Shown here one piece after another: positions 26,830 through 34,605 of a stretch of 64,000 nucleotides of DNA; position 1 is the first letter of the stretch; each line of letters starts with the position of its first letter. The stretch spans positions 167,963-231,962 of the forward strand of contig QOQU01000002.1 of assembly GCA_003327455.1 (NCBI GenBank), read 5' to 3'. The position numbers and the translations under genes were made by a program. This stretch comes from Anaerolineae bacterium. GTDB taxonomy: Bacteria > Chloroflexota > Anaerolineae > Anaerolineales > UBA4823. The notes beneath the pieces are model-generated. The model was not told the origin of the DNA. It worked only from the letters and a program-made list of their open reading frames with translations, and ran no database searches.

Positions 26830-27951
26830 TTACAGCATTCTCCAGTAATTTCGGTGGCGTTTGTACCAGGTTACCCCAATGGCTTCCATATCTGATTTAC
26901 TGGCAAGATTCTTTTCATCTACTTGAACGACTTCGACATGTTCAAAAGGATACTGGCGCACCGTTTTTTGTAATTCTGTATAGAGAAGCACATTTGCTCC
27001 TGACCCCCAATACTCGGGTAATAAACCCGCTCCATTAACATTTAACCACTTCGTCCGGCGTTTCTCCAACCATAACCAAAACCACCCCATAGGATAAATC
27101 TTACCTTTTGCTTTCTGGAATCCTCGCGATATGTCATGGTATGAGATCAGGAATCCGATCACTTTTTCATCCTTCATAACCACCTTGACCAGCGGAGGAT
27201 CGGCAATACGGATGATCGAGTGTGCAATCATCTCTAATTCTTTTTCGGTAGGTGGAACAAAACTATAATTTTGGGCAAAGGCTTCAGCATGTACTCTGGC
27301 TACAACGGGAATCCACGCTTTCATCTCCTCTTTAGAGGTGAAGTTTTTTACCCTAAACCCTCTTTTTTCCTTTACTTTCTCGGCTATGCGCAATATCCTT
27401 TCGGGAAATTCGTGATCTGCAGGCACATAACCTGAGAGGTGGTCTGTATCCTTCTCGAACCCTGCTGCCATTATGAGACGATCATAGTAGGAATAGTTAT
27501 AAGGCATCGTTAAAGCTGGGAACAAATTAAAGCCTTCCACCAGTACCCCTCCCGCCTGAGAGCCCAAAAGTCCCTTTGGCCCAATTACTCTTTCCAATCC
27601 GCGTTGTTTTGCCCAGTCAAATATGGCATCAAACAATGCCTGAGAGACCCGCTCATCTTCGACAGAGTCAAAAAAACAAAAAATTGCATCTTTTACATTG
27701 CGAAAATGATTATGTCGCCGATTTTCTTGTACACCTATACGTCCAACTACCTGACCATCCTCTAAAGCCAGAAAAAAATCTGCTTGAGAATGCTCATAAA
27801 AGGGGTGTCGCCGTGGGTCTAAATTCTTTTCCATTTCATACCAGAGCGGTGGCACCCAATAGGGCGATGAACGATAGAGCTCGAAGGGGAAAGCGATAAA
27901 TCGCTTCACCCACTCTCGATTGGCGAGATCGATTTTCAGAATTTTCATCAA
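26830..27951 (-). CDS. GNAT-like acyltransferase family protein of unknown substrate
   Basis: A 373-aa protein with an N-terminal GNAT-like half (WVPPLWYEMEKNLDPRRHPF, then FFLALEDGQVVGRIGV) and a C-terminal half that also looks like an acetyl-CoA-type fold (GFLISYHDISRGFQ, LPEYWGSGANVLLYTEL). This matches a widely distributed family usually annotated as hypothetical. No substrate can be named. GGAG stands six bases before the ATG at 27951. It starts 19 bases after the penicillin-binding protein gene and is followed by the alcohol dehydrogenase gene. Confidence 0.75.
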   Translation of the reverse strand: MMKILKIDLANREWVKRFIAFPFELYRSSPYWVPPLWYEMEKNLDPRRHPFYEHSQADFFLALEDGQVVGRIGVQENRRHNHFRNVKDAIFCFFDSVEDERVSQALFDAIFDWAKQRGLERVIGPKGLLGSQAGGVLVEGFNLFPALTMPYNYSYYDRLIMAAGFEKDTDHLSGYVPADHEFPERILRIAEKVKEKRGFRVKNFTSKEEMKAWIPVVARVHAEAFAQNYSFVPPTEKELEMIAHSIIRIADPPLVKVVMKDEKVIGFLISYHDISRGFQKAKGKIYPMGWFWLWLEKRRTKWLNVNGAGLLPEYWGSGANVLLYTELQKTVRQYPFEHVEVVQVDEKNLASKSDMEAIGVTWYKRHRNYWRML

Positions 27952-27970
27952 TATCTCCTCGTCGAAAAAG

Positions 27971-30900
27971 CTAAGGGGTAGGGGTGAGGGTGGGGGTCAA
28001 TGTCGGGCTGATGGTTGGAGTAATCGTGGGAGTGTCTGTTTGTGTTGGCGTAAAGGTTGGGGTCGGCGTGGAAGTTGGAATTAAGGTTTCGGTTGGGGTT
28101 GGGGTAAAGGTGGATGTCGGTGTGGGAACCTGCAGAATTAGCTGTATTTTTAGTTCTGCATACGTATCTCGCTCGCTAAGGAGAGTTAGCCTAAGAGTCA
28201 CCAGGCCATTAGGCAAATCCTTGACATCCCAGGTAGCCACAGGTTCATTTGGTTGAGCAGGAGTATTTCGTTTGACAATGGTTGTCCAATCCTTGGGGTC
28301 AGCACCTGTACCAAAATCCAATTGAAAGGCTTTGAACCATTGTGTGGCGTCAGCTAACAAGTAGATATCTACGATAGGGTTAACGATCGTATCCCCATTT
28401 CTTGGGGAAACAAATTCCAGTTTGGGTCGCGGGTCATCCGATTTGCATTCGCGCTCTGGTACAAAGCGGATCTTTTTCTCAAAGCCGTTGTTTTCTGCCC
28501 ACTTTTTTCCTTCGGGATCTTTCTGAATCCACTGCTTTGCAAAAGGATCGGTTACATTCAGTACAAATTCTTCTTTCGTGAACCCCGAACAAGCCGCCGA
28601 GGCTTTCAAACCTGTCCAGGTATCAATTTTTGCCATCTGCCATAAATCCTCATCTTTCGGGAGCGGAGGTTGGTCAGCGGCAAAAATTTCTACAGACTGT
28701 TTTGGACACCATTGAGATGGTTCCGTCCCTGAAATAGCACAAATGACTTTATCGATAATACCAGCTGGACGCACAAAGGGAGTTACTTTTCCGCCGGTCA
28801 GCTTTGGCACAGCTTGTTTCATAAACTCCGACCAAATCGGGGCTGCCCCACTGATTCCACTTACATCGTTCATTGGGGTATAATCTGCATTCCCTACCCA
28901 AACGCCTGTTGCTAAATCTGGCGTATACCCAATCGTCCAATTATCCCGATAATCATTGGTAGTCCCTGTCTTAGCTGCAGCAGGAAATGGCAGGTTCAGC
29001 GGTGAATCGCGCCCAAACATCGGGGAGCGCGCTTCATTGTCGGATAAGATGGAAGTGATTAGAAATACATGCTCTGGTCGTAACACCTGTTGCACTGGGC
29101 CTCGCGGTGCCTCATAGACCACATTCCCCTCATGATCCAGAATCTTGCTGATGGAAATCAGGGGTATTTTCCGCCCCATATTGGCGAGGGTAGCATAAAC
29201 ATGGGTCAATTCCAGCAGGGTAACCTCTCCACCTCCCAGAGTCAGGGATAAGCCATAATCTTCGCGATTCAAAGTGGTGATCCCCAATCTTCTTGCCATA
29301 GCCAGGAACCCGTCCTCCCCTGGAGTCAGCGGGTCATCATAGATGCCAACAAATTGCAGCGCCTTAACGGCAGGCACATTATAGGAGTTCGCCAGGGCTG
29401 TTCTGACGGTGACCGGCCCATGGAATCTTTCATCATAATTGACGGGCTTGTATGGAGGACGGTTATCTTCAGGTCGGCCAGAGGGAGGAAACTCGGAGGG
29501 AACATCCCAGATTAATGTCGCTGGTGTCCACCCTTTCTCAAAAGCAGCCAGATAGGTAATCGGTTTAATCGCTGAACCCGGTTGGCGTGGGTTGATCGCC
29601 ATGTTGACCTGTCCATCGATCGTCTCATCTTCAAAATCAGCCGAACCAACCATCGCCAGGATCTCTCCAGTAGGCGGGTGAATCGCCACTAATGCTCCAC
29701 TTTTGACATTCTTCTCCTGTAAGCGGTTTACCTGTTCTCTGACCACTCGTTCTGCTATTTGTTGTAATTCGCTATCCAGTGTGGTATAGACTGTAAACCC
29801 CGAGCGATAGATGGTTTGAATATCATATTCCGCCTCTAATTGCTGCCGGATAAAATTAACCCAATGGGGATGCTTCATCGGAATATTGGGAGATGGGAAA
29901 GTGTAGTTGCGAATTTCCTCGTATGCTTTCGTAGCAGTAACCGGATCAACGCAAACCGGCTGGGGAGAATTGCTCACATAGATACATCCCTGTTCTTGAC
30001 TCACCCGATACATCAAAACCAACACATCACTAAAACGCTTCAAGGTTATTTCACGGTTCGTGTAAATATCATAGATTGCAGGAGCTTGAGGTAACCCGGC
30101 TAGAAAAGCTGCCTGAGCCAAAGTTAGTTTGTCTGCAGTGGTTCGAAAATATGTCTCAGCCGCTGCTTCAACGCCATATGCCAGATTGCCATAATAATTT
30201 TCGTTCAGATAGATCTCTAAAATCTCATCTTTAGAGTAACGACGGGTTAACTCGGCTGCCAGAATCGCCTCACGCACCTTCCGCTGATACGAGCGATTGC
30301 TGCGCTCTTCCGGGCTGAAAAGCAAATTGCGCGCTAGCTGTTGAGTAATCGTCGAAGCACCTGAAACTGTATCGCCACTGCTTAAATTCTGATAAAACGC
30401 TCGAAAAATCGCAAAGACATCATAGCCCGGGTGATTGTAATATTCTTTATCTTCTGTAGCGATCGTAGCAGCCACCAGGTATGGAGAAATCTTTTCTAAA
30501 GGGACATAAGTCCGTCGCCCGGCGTTTGGATCAAGGATCTCATAGAGGACATTTCCATTTCGATCCAGGATACGCGTTGTTTCAAACTTAGAAGCCCTTT
30601 CGCGTAGATTTTCAATGTCGGGCAGTTCTTGTAAAATGCGAAAATACTGCACCAACATGATCGAGAACAAACAAACAGCAAGAATCGCACTCCCAAAGAG
30701 CGCCAAAACAAGACTGCGCGCAAAACAGCCGCTGAGGATACTCCAATCGAAGTTGCGCTCTTGTTTTTTCTTCGGTTTTGACACACCCGGAATCTCGCCA
30801 GGAATAGACGACTTTCCTCTCAGAGACTGCGTACTGGAAGATGGTTTTCGAGAAGAGGCTTCTTCTACCTTGCGTGTCATTACCCTTGCAGGTTCAGGGG

Positions 30901-31327
30901 CAGTTGTACGAACTCGCGTTAGTTCTGATGGATTTACCCGCGGAGCGACTTGGGTGGCATCCATATCGATTTCGTTGACCCGGCGAGGCAAAGGCATTCC
31001 CATCGTACCAATCGCTGGCGGAGAATGGGGAGGTGTACTGCCCAATTCAGGCGGAGGTGGTTCTCGCACATTTCCTTCTTGTTCCTTTGCGTTCACCTGG
31101 CTAACTTCTTCTCCAGAGGCAGTTGACTCGGCTTCCCCCTCACCTTGAATCTCCCCATACCATCCGCCAGTCAAGTCAGGTTGACCTGTTGGATGGTGGT
31201 TTAGTTGACCCGTTGTCAATTCTTCTGGCGGAATGCTTTCAGAGGTCTCTTCATCTCCCTCTGAGATAATGCGCCGGAAACGCTTGGCTGCCTCGTTTTC
31301 AGAAGGAGACTCGAACGACTCACTCAT
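27971..31327 (-). CDS. pbp1A: class A penicillin-binding protein (bifunctional transglycosylase/transpeptidase)
   Basis: A 1118-aa PBP1A-type enzyme. Residues 1-200 form a long, acidic, Pro/Ser-rich cytoplasmic tail, followed by one membrane helix (about 208-235). The glycosyltransferase domain has EDKEYYNHPGYD and GASTITQQLARNLL near 290-340. The transpeptidase has the SxxK serine in PGSAIKPITYL, SYN in ANSYNVPAV, and KTG in AKTGTTNDYRDN. Then come a Cys-containing segment, a small beta domain (about 975-1065) and a Thr-Pro-rich tail of about 55 residues. It synthesises and cross-links peptidoglycan. AAGGAG before the ATG at 31327 fixes the start. Confidence 0.95.
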   Translation of the reverse strand: MSESFESPSENEAAKRFRRIISEGDEETSESIPPEELTTGQLNHHPTGQPDLTGGWYGEIQGEGEAESTASGEEVSQVNAKEQEGNVREPPPPELGSTPPHSPPAIGTMGMPLPRRVNEIDMDATQVAPRVNPSELTRVRTTAPEPARVMTRKVEEASSRKPSSSTQSLRGKSSIPGEIPGVSKPKKKQERNFDWSILSGCFARSLVLALFGSAILAVCLFSIMLVQYFRILQELPDIENLRERASKFETTRILDRNGNVLYEILDPNAGRRTYVPLEKISPYLVAATIATEDKEYYNHPGYDVFAIFRAFYQNLSSGDTVSGASTITQQLARNLLFSPEERSNRSYQRKVREAILAAELTRRYSKDEILEIYLNENYYGNLAYGVEAAAETYFRTTADKLTLAQAAFLAGLPQAPAIYDIYTNREITLKRFSDVLVLMYRVSQEQGCIYVSNSPQPVCVDPVTATKAYEEIRNYTFPSPNIPMKHPHWVNFIRQQLEAEYDIQTIYRSGFTVYTTLDSELQQIAERVVREQVNRLQEKNVKSGALVAIHPPTGEILAMVGSADFEDETIDGQVNMAINPRQPGSAIKPITYLAAFEKGWTPATLIWDVPSEFPPSGRPEDNRPPYKPVNYDERFHGPVTVRTALANSYNVPAVKALQFVGIYDDPLTPGEDGFLAMARRLGITTLNREDYGLSLTLGGGEVTLLELTHVYATLANMGRKIPLISISKILDHEGNVVYEAPRGPVQQVLRPEHVFLITSILSDNEARSPMFGRDSPLNLPFPAAAKTGTTNDYRDNWTIGYTPDLATGVWVGNADYTPMNDVSGISGAAPIWSEFMKQAVPKLTGGKVTPFVRPAGIIDKVICAISGTEPSQWCPKQSVEIFAADQPPLPKDEDLWQMAKIDTWTGLKASAACSGFTKEEFVLNVTDPFAKQWIQKDPEGKKWAENNGFEKKIRFVPERECKSDDPRPKLEFVSPRNGDTIVNPIVDIYLLADATQWFKAFQLDFGTGADPKDWTTIVKRNTPAQPNEPVATWDVKDLPNGLVTLRLTLLSERDTYAELKIQLILQVPTPTSTFTPTPTETLIPTSTPTPTFTPTQTDTPTITPTISPTLTPTLTPTP

Positions 31328-31336
31328 AGCCACTCC

Positions 31337-31807
31337 TTAGGCTTCTGGTTTTGAAGAAACCAAAACAGACCACTTGCCTTTCATCACCGATTCATCTCGC
31401 TGATTGAGCACATCTACCTGAATGGTGATCATCCCTCCACCCAAACGGGGCAGAGGTTTGGTCTCGAGAATTTCCAACACAACCTTTAAGGTATCTCCAA
31501 TAAAGACGGGTTTGGTAAATTTCCATGCTTCAATCTCTCGAAATGCAAGAACAGTGCCTTCTAAAACACCGGTGCGCATTGCCAACCCACTGGCAATGGA
31601 GAGACCTAACAACCCATGCGCGATACGTTGTCCATACGGGGTGCGTTTCGCAAATTCTGCATCGGTATGAATTTGGTTGTAATCACCCGACAAACCCGCA
31701 AAGGTCATCACATCATGTTCGGTGATGGTTCTACCAACGCTGGTGTAGGTTTGTCCAACCGAAAATTCTTCAAAATAACGACCGCGACTCTCCCAATTGC
31801 CTAACAT
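31337..31807 (-). CDS. MaoC-family hot-dog hydratase
   Basis: A 156-aa hot-dog-fold protein of the MaoC dehydratase family. The hydratase motif is present as GDYNQIHTDAEFA, then QRIAHGLLGLS near residues 38-72. The aspartate and histidine of this motif act in (R)-specific enoyl-CoA hydratases. The pathway is not shown. It is the first gene of the minus-strand run leading into the penicillin-binding protein gene, nine bases away. A TGCTAGAAT extended -10 lies at 31830-31838 and AAAGGAG precedes the start. Confidence 0.88.
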   Translation of the reverse strand: MLGNWESRGRYFEEFSVGQTYTSVGRTITEHDVMTFAGLSGDYNQIHTDAEFAKRTPYGQRIAHGLLGLSIASGLAMRTGVLEGTVLAFREIEAWKFTKPVFIGDTLKVVLEILETKPLPRLGGGMITIQVDVLNQRDESVMKGKWSVLVSSKPEA

Positions 31808-32049
31808 TGTCTGCTCCTTTACCTTATGTATTCTAGCACAAGCCAGTTAGAATCCCCAAATTTAGAACACACCAATCATGGATTCGTTCTGTCAACAGAT
31901 ACAGGCTGATAAACATTCCCAGGTCTTCAATTCCTTCAAGATTTACAATGGATCGTAAAAATTTTTTAATCGACCAATTCAGTTTTATTTTTCTGTTCCA
32001 TAAGGTAAAATTATTTCCAGGTAAATAGAGAAGAGTAAAAAAGCATTCA
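31808..32049. other. intergenic region between maoC-like gene and c-di-AMP receptor genes
   Basis: A divergent promoter region of 242 bases. On the minus strand TGCTAGAAT (31830-31838) serves the MaoC gene. On the plus strand TAAAAT (32006-32011) could serve the receptor genes, without a good -35. The middle is A/T-rich. I see no gene, RNA structure or repeat there. Confidence 0.5.
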
Positions 32050-32391
32050 ATGACTTCCCAGGAAAACCAGATTTATCTAGCACTCGCCGTTATTCAAAGC
32101 CAGGACGAACGAAAAACCAGTGAGGCTTTACAGGAAGCTGGTTTTGACCTGATCAGTGTCGCTACCCATGGAGCCTTATTGGGCAGACGGAATAGCACGC
32201 TACTTGTTCGCGTCCCGGAAGCAAAATTCAATACCTTTATAGAGATTATCCAAACCTATTGCCGCGAACGCACTGAATATATAGCCACACCTTTAGAGGG
32301 AACTCCGCTGCCAATCCCCATCTCAACACCCATCACGATTGGCGGAGCAACAGTGTTTTTCATCCCGATCGAGTCTTATGAGGAGTTATAA
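32050..32391 (+). CDS. cyclic-di-AMP receptor family protein (PII-like), full length
   Basis: A 113-aa PII-like protein of the DarA/PstA (DUF970, CdAMP receptor) family, which forms trimers that bind c-di-AMP between subunits. The C-terminal core GGATVFFIPIESYEEL and the RTEYIATP loop are present, giving normal length. The ligand motif, usually close to TGGFLRxGNTT, reads THGALLGRRNSTLL, so binding may be altered. The start has no clear ribosome site. It is followed after three bases by a second, shorter family member. Confidence 0.85.
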   Translation: MTSQENQIYLALAVIQSQDERKTSEALQEAGFDLISVATHGALLGRRNSTLLVRVPEAKFNTFIEIIQTYCRERTEYIATPLEGTPLPIPISTPITIGGATVFFIPIESYEEL

Positions 32392-32394
32392 CCG

Positions 32395-32661
32395 ATGAAA
32401 CTCATCATCGCTATCATTCGTGATGTAGATAACGAAGCAGTCTGCCAGGCACTGGTAGGGGCGAATTTTCGCGTCACCCAGGTGGCTTCTACAGGAGGCT
32501 TCCTCCGCAAAGGCTCAACAACTCTGATGATCGGTGTTGAAGATGAGCGCGTCCAGGAAGCATTAACAATTGTGCGCGAGCACACTACGCAACCTCAAGA
32601 GGCCGGTATGAAGCGTGCCACCATTTTTGTCCTTAATGTTGCTCACTTTACTCAGCTCTGA
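32395..32661 (+). CDS. cyclic-di-AMP receptor family protein (PII-like), short form
   Basis: An 88-aa member of the same DarA/PstA family. It keeps the canonical ligand motif STGGFLRKGSTTLMIGV near residues 32-48 but lacks about 20 residues of the large loop before the last strand (MKRATIFVLNV). It is complementary to its upstream neighbour, which has the loop but an altered motif. The two are surely co-transcribed. The 3' end overlaps the convergent AMMECR1 gene by 14 bases. Confidence 0.88.
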   Translation: MKLIIAIIRDVDNEAVCQALVGANFRVTQVASTGGFLRKGSTTLMIGVEDERVQEALTIVREHTTQPQEAGMKRATIFVLNVAHFTQL

Positions 32662-33235
32662 GAAATTCCCCTTCCCGAAATTCAATCACATGATAGATTG
32701 AAACATCCAAAATCTCCCTCCGCCACAAGTGCGGATCGACCCCCATTTTCATACACAGGTGGTCAAGGAACTCCTCCGCGTCGGGGACTTTTTGCCAGAC
32801 TTGAGGCAAAAATGTTGCCCGTCGTCCTCTCCAGGATAACACAACACCATCTTCGTAAGGTCTTAACAACTTTGGAAGTTCTAAAGGATGAACATAGTTC
32901 AACGGTTCTGGCTTGGTCAGTACCGAAATTTCAATCTCAATGAATGGCAATTCTTCTTTTGACAGGGGAGGAAAACGAAAATCTTGAAAGGCGGCTGCCA
33001 GAGCATGTTCTTTGACATCTTCCACCAACGGTTGATATGCCTCGAGCGCGCCGACACAACCGCGTAATTCACCGTTGATCGTTAGGGTAACAAAAGTTGC
33101 AGCAGGTTGTTGAAGGATTTCCGAAGGAGGGGGTAAAACCTCTTTTGGCGGAATACCAAAATACTCTTCCAGTGTCTGGCGTGCCAGTTTCAACAAATAA
33201 ATCTTATCATGCTCGCTTAAAGATAAGAGATTCAT
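32648..33235 (-). CDS. AMMECR1 domain protein (AmmeMemoRadiSam system protein A-like)
   Basis: A 195-aa AMMECR1-fold protein. The signature motif appears as GELRGCVGALEAYQPL near residue 55, followed by FPPLSKEELPFIEIEISVL. In many bacteria this protein is encoded with a MEMO-type protein and a radical SAM enzyme. Neither is in this window, and its activity is unknown. GGAGG lies before the ATG. It converges on the c-di-AMP receptor gene with a 14-base overlap. Confidence 0.9.
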   Translation of the reverse strand: MNLLSLSEHDKIYLLKLARQTLEEYFGIPPKEVLPPPSEILQQPAATFVTLTINGELRGCVGALEAYQPLVEDVKEHALAAAFQDFRFPPLSKEELPFIEIEISVLTKPEPLNYVHPLELPKLLRPYEDGVVLSWRGRRATFLPQVWQKVPDAEEFLDHLCMKMGVDPHLWRREILDVSIYHVIEFREGEFLRAE

Positions 33236-33400
33236 CTTGTCCTCCTCATTCTCGATTAAACCATAATCTCCTGAATTTTGAAGGTCAATCCTGCTTGTTT
33301 AGAACTACTGTCCCCCCTTTATAACAATAACTCGATTGGATATACAAGAAAAAACCTTATAGATCAAACGCGTAACCTATTCAAATTTTTTATTTTAAGA

Positions 33401-33406
33401 TAAAAT
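33401..33406 (+). promoter_or_regulatory. putative -10 element of the rpsF operon
   Basis: TAAAAT about 89 bases upstream of rpsF. The likely transcription start, near 33413, coincides with the first base of a strong hairpin. The -35 region (TATTCA at 17-base spacing) is weak. Confidence 0.4.
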
Positions 33407-33412
33407 CTAACC

Positions 33413-33474
33413 AAGCCACGCTAGACGCGTGGCTTACTTTCCGCCTTCGGCGTAATATTGCGTCCGAGGGCAAT
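33413..33474 (+). promoter_or_regulatory. structured rpsF leader, candidate S6:S18 autoregulatory element
   Basis: Three successive hairpins: AAGCCACGC/GCGTGGCTT at 33413-33435, CGCC/GGCG at 33442-33452, and ATTGC/GCAAT at 33457-33474 with the loop GTCCGAGG. The S6:S18 protein complex is known to bind its own leader through an exposed CCG near a helix, mimicking its 16S rRNA site. The CCG in the third loop, directly before the ribosome site AAAGGAGG, fits that role. No alignment was possible. Confidence 0.45.
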
Positions 33475-33494
33475 CCCATGGAAAGGAGGTCTCT

Positions 33495-33776
33495 ATGCGT
33501 AAATATGAGCTTGTCTTCGTTGCTCGACCTGATCTCGATGAAAACGCGTTGAACGACACGATCCAAAAAGTCTCCAACTGGATCACGGAAAACAGCGGTC
33601 AAATCGAAAAGGTCGATCAGTGGGGCAAACGCAAACTGGCGTACCCGATTCGCAAACAGAACGAAGGTCACTATGTTCTCATGAACCTGACCCTGCCACC
33701 AGCGTTTGTTCCTCAACTCGAGCGCAATCTCCGCTATCTGGAGCAAGTCATGCGCTTCTTAATTACTCAACAATAA
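33495..33776 (+). CDS. rpsF: 30S ribosomal protein S6
   Basis: A 93-aa protein with the standard MRKYELVFVARPDL start and the IRKQNEGHYVLMNL core. It pairs with S18 on the 30S platform. AAAGGAGG lies before the ATG. It leads the conserved rpsF-ssb-rpsR operon. Confidence 0.97.
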   Translation: MRKYELVFVARPDLDENALNDTIQKVSNWITENSGQIEKVDQWGKRKLAYPIRKQNEGHYVLMNLTLPPAFVPQLERNLRYLEQVMRFLITQQ

Positions 33777-33847
33777 ATGTTAATCTTTTCCTTTGAAAAG
33801 GAAGGATAAAGGAAGAAGGATGGTTGCTTCCTTTGGAGGAACACACT

Positions 33848-34240
33848 ATGACTCGTGGTTTGAATAAAGTATTCTTAATCGGTCGTCTCGGTCGTGACCC
33901 CGAAATGCGCTATACGCCTTCCGGAAGACCGGTGACTACTTTTAGCGTTGGAACAAGCCGCTCCTGGAATACTTCAGACGGCGATAAACGAACAGAGACG
34001 GAATGGTTCAATATTGTCGCCTGGGGTAATCTGGCGGAGATCTGCAAACAATATCTGACCAAAAAAAGTCTGGTATACATCGAAGGCAGATTACAAACCC
34101 GTCATTGGGAAGACTCTGAGGGTGTCAAGCATGTCACAACCGAGATTGTCGCCAATGAAATGATTATGCTAGATGATAAGAAGGAAGACAATAACCATCT
34201 CGAAAGCGAAGACACGACTGAAGAAGAATATCCTTTCTAA
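33848..34240 (+). CDS. ssb: single-stranded DNA-binding protein
   Basis: A 130-aa OB-fold protein that coats single-stranded DNA. It shows NKVFLIGRLGRDPEMRYTPSG and TEWFNIVAWGNLAE, and the acidic tail ends in EEEYPF, resembling the DDxPF tip that recruits partner proteins. The ATG at 33848 is chosen after TTTGGAGG. It sits between rpsF and rpsR, as in many bacteria. Confidence 0.96.
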   Translation: MTRGLNKVFLIGRLGRDPEMRYTPSGRPVTTFSVGTSRSWNTSDGDKRTETEWFNIVAWGNLAEICKQYLTKKSLVYIEGRLQTRHWEDSEGVKHVTTEIVANEMIMLDDKKEDNNHLESEDTTEEEYPF

Positions 34241-34261
34241 CCAACTATAGGAGAATGGACT

Positions 34262-34528
34262 GTGAGTACAGATCAAGTCGAAGAAACTCAATCAACGCCT
34301 CGTCGGTTTTACGCTCAACCAAGGATTTGCCTCTTCTGCACCGATCACAATGCGGTGATTGATTATAAGAACGTTGAACTTCTACGACGCTTCATCAGCG
34401 AAGATGGAAAAATCCGCCCTCGTCGTCAAACCGGCACTTGCGCAAAGCACCAACGTGAACTTGCAACTGCCATCAAACGTGCCCGTCACCTGGCACTCTT
34501 GCAGTTCACCGGGGAAATTCTTGAATAA
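34262..34528 (+). CDS. rpsR: 30S ribosomal protein S18
   Basis: An 88-aa protein starting with GTG. It is of the zinc-binding type: CLFC near residue 24 and a downstream TCAKHQR give CxxC plus C and H ligands, which many bacterial S18 proteins lack. Core motifs [19 protein letters not shown] and RHLALLQF are present. TAGGAGAATG precedes the start. It is the last ribosomal gene of the operon. Confidence 0.96.
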   Translation: MSTDQVEETQSTPRRFYAQPRICLFCTDHNAVIDYKNVELLRRFISEDGKIRPRRQTGTCAKHQRELATAIKRARHLALLQFTGEILE

Positions 34529-34542
34529 TAATTCATGATCCT

Positions 34543-34591
34543 GACCTGCGGAGTTGAGCATGTTTGCTCGATTCCGTAGGTCAAACCTTTT
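34543..34591 (+). terminator. putative terminator or attenuator after rpsR
   Basis: GACCTGCGGA (34543-34552) pairs with TCCGTAGGTC (34573-34582, one G-U pair), with an inner GAGC/GCTC pairing, followed by AAACCTTTT. The U-tract is short, so part of the transcription may continue into the foldase gene. Confidence 0.5.
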
Positions 34592-34605
34592 AATAGAGGA
34601 TTTGT

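Noticed and set aside
27971..28135. The regular repeats in the PBP1A tail as a possible CRISPR or tandem-repeat locus
   Set aside because: The repeats are short, codon-scale Thr-Pro units inside a reading frame, with no spacers or conserved repeat length. No CRISPR array is seen anywhere in the window.
27984..28256. A valine/glycine-rich frame opposite the Thr-Pro tail
   Set aside because: It is the reverse strand of the ACN-CCN repeat and has no independent support.
30615..31148. A 177-codon open frame opposite the cytoplasmic tail of PBP1A
   Set aside because: It arises from the low-complexity tail read backwards, and no start signal is present.
33413..33435. Strong hairpin upstream of rpsF as a terminator
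   Set aside because: It lies at the predicted transcription start and no U-tract follows. A leader or 5' protective role is more likely.
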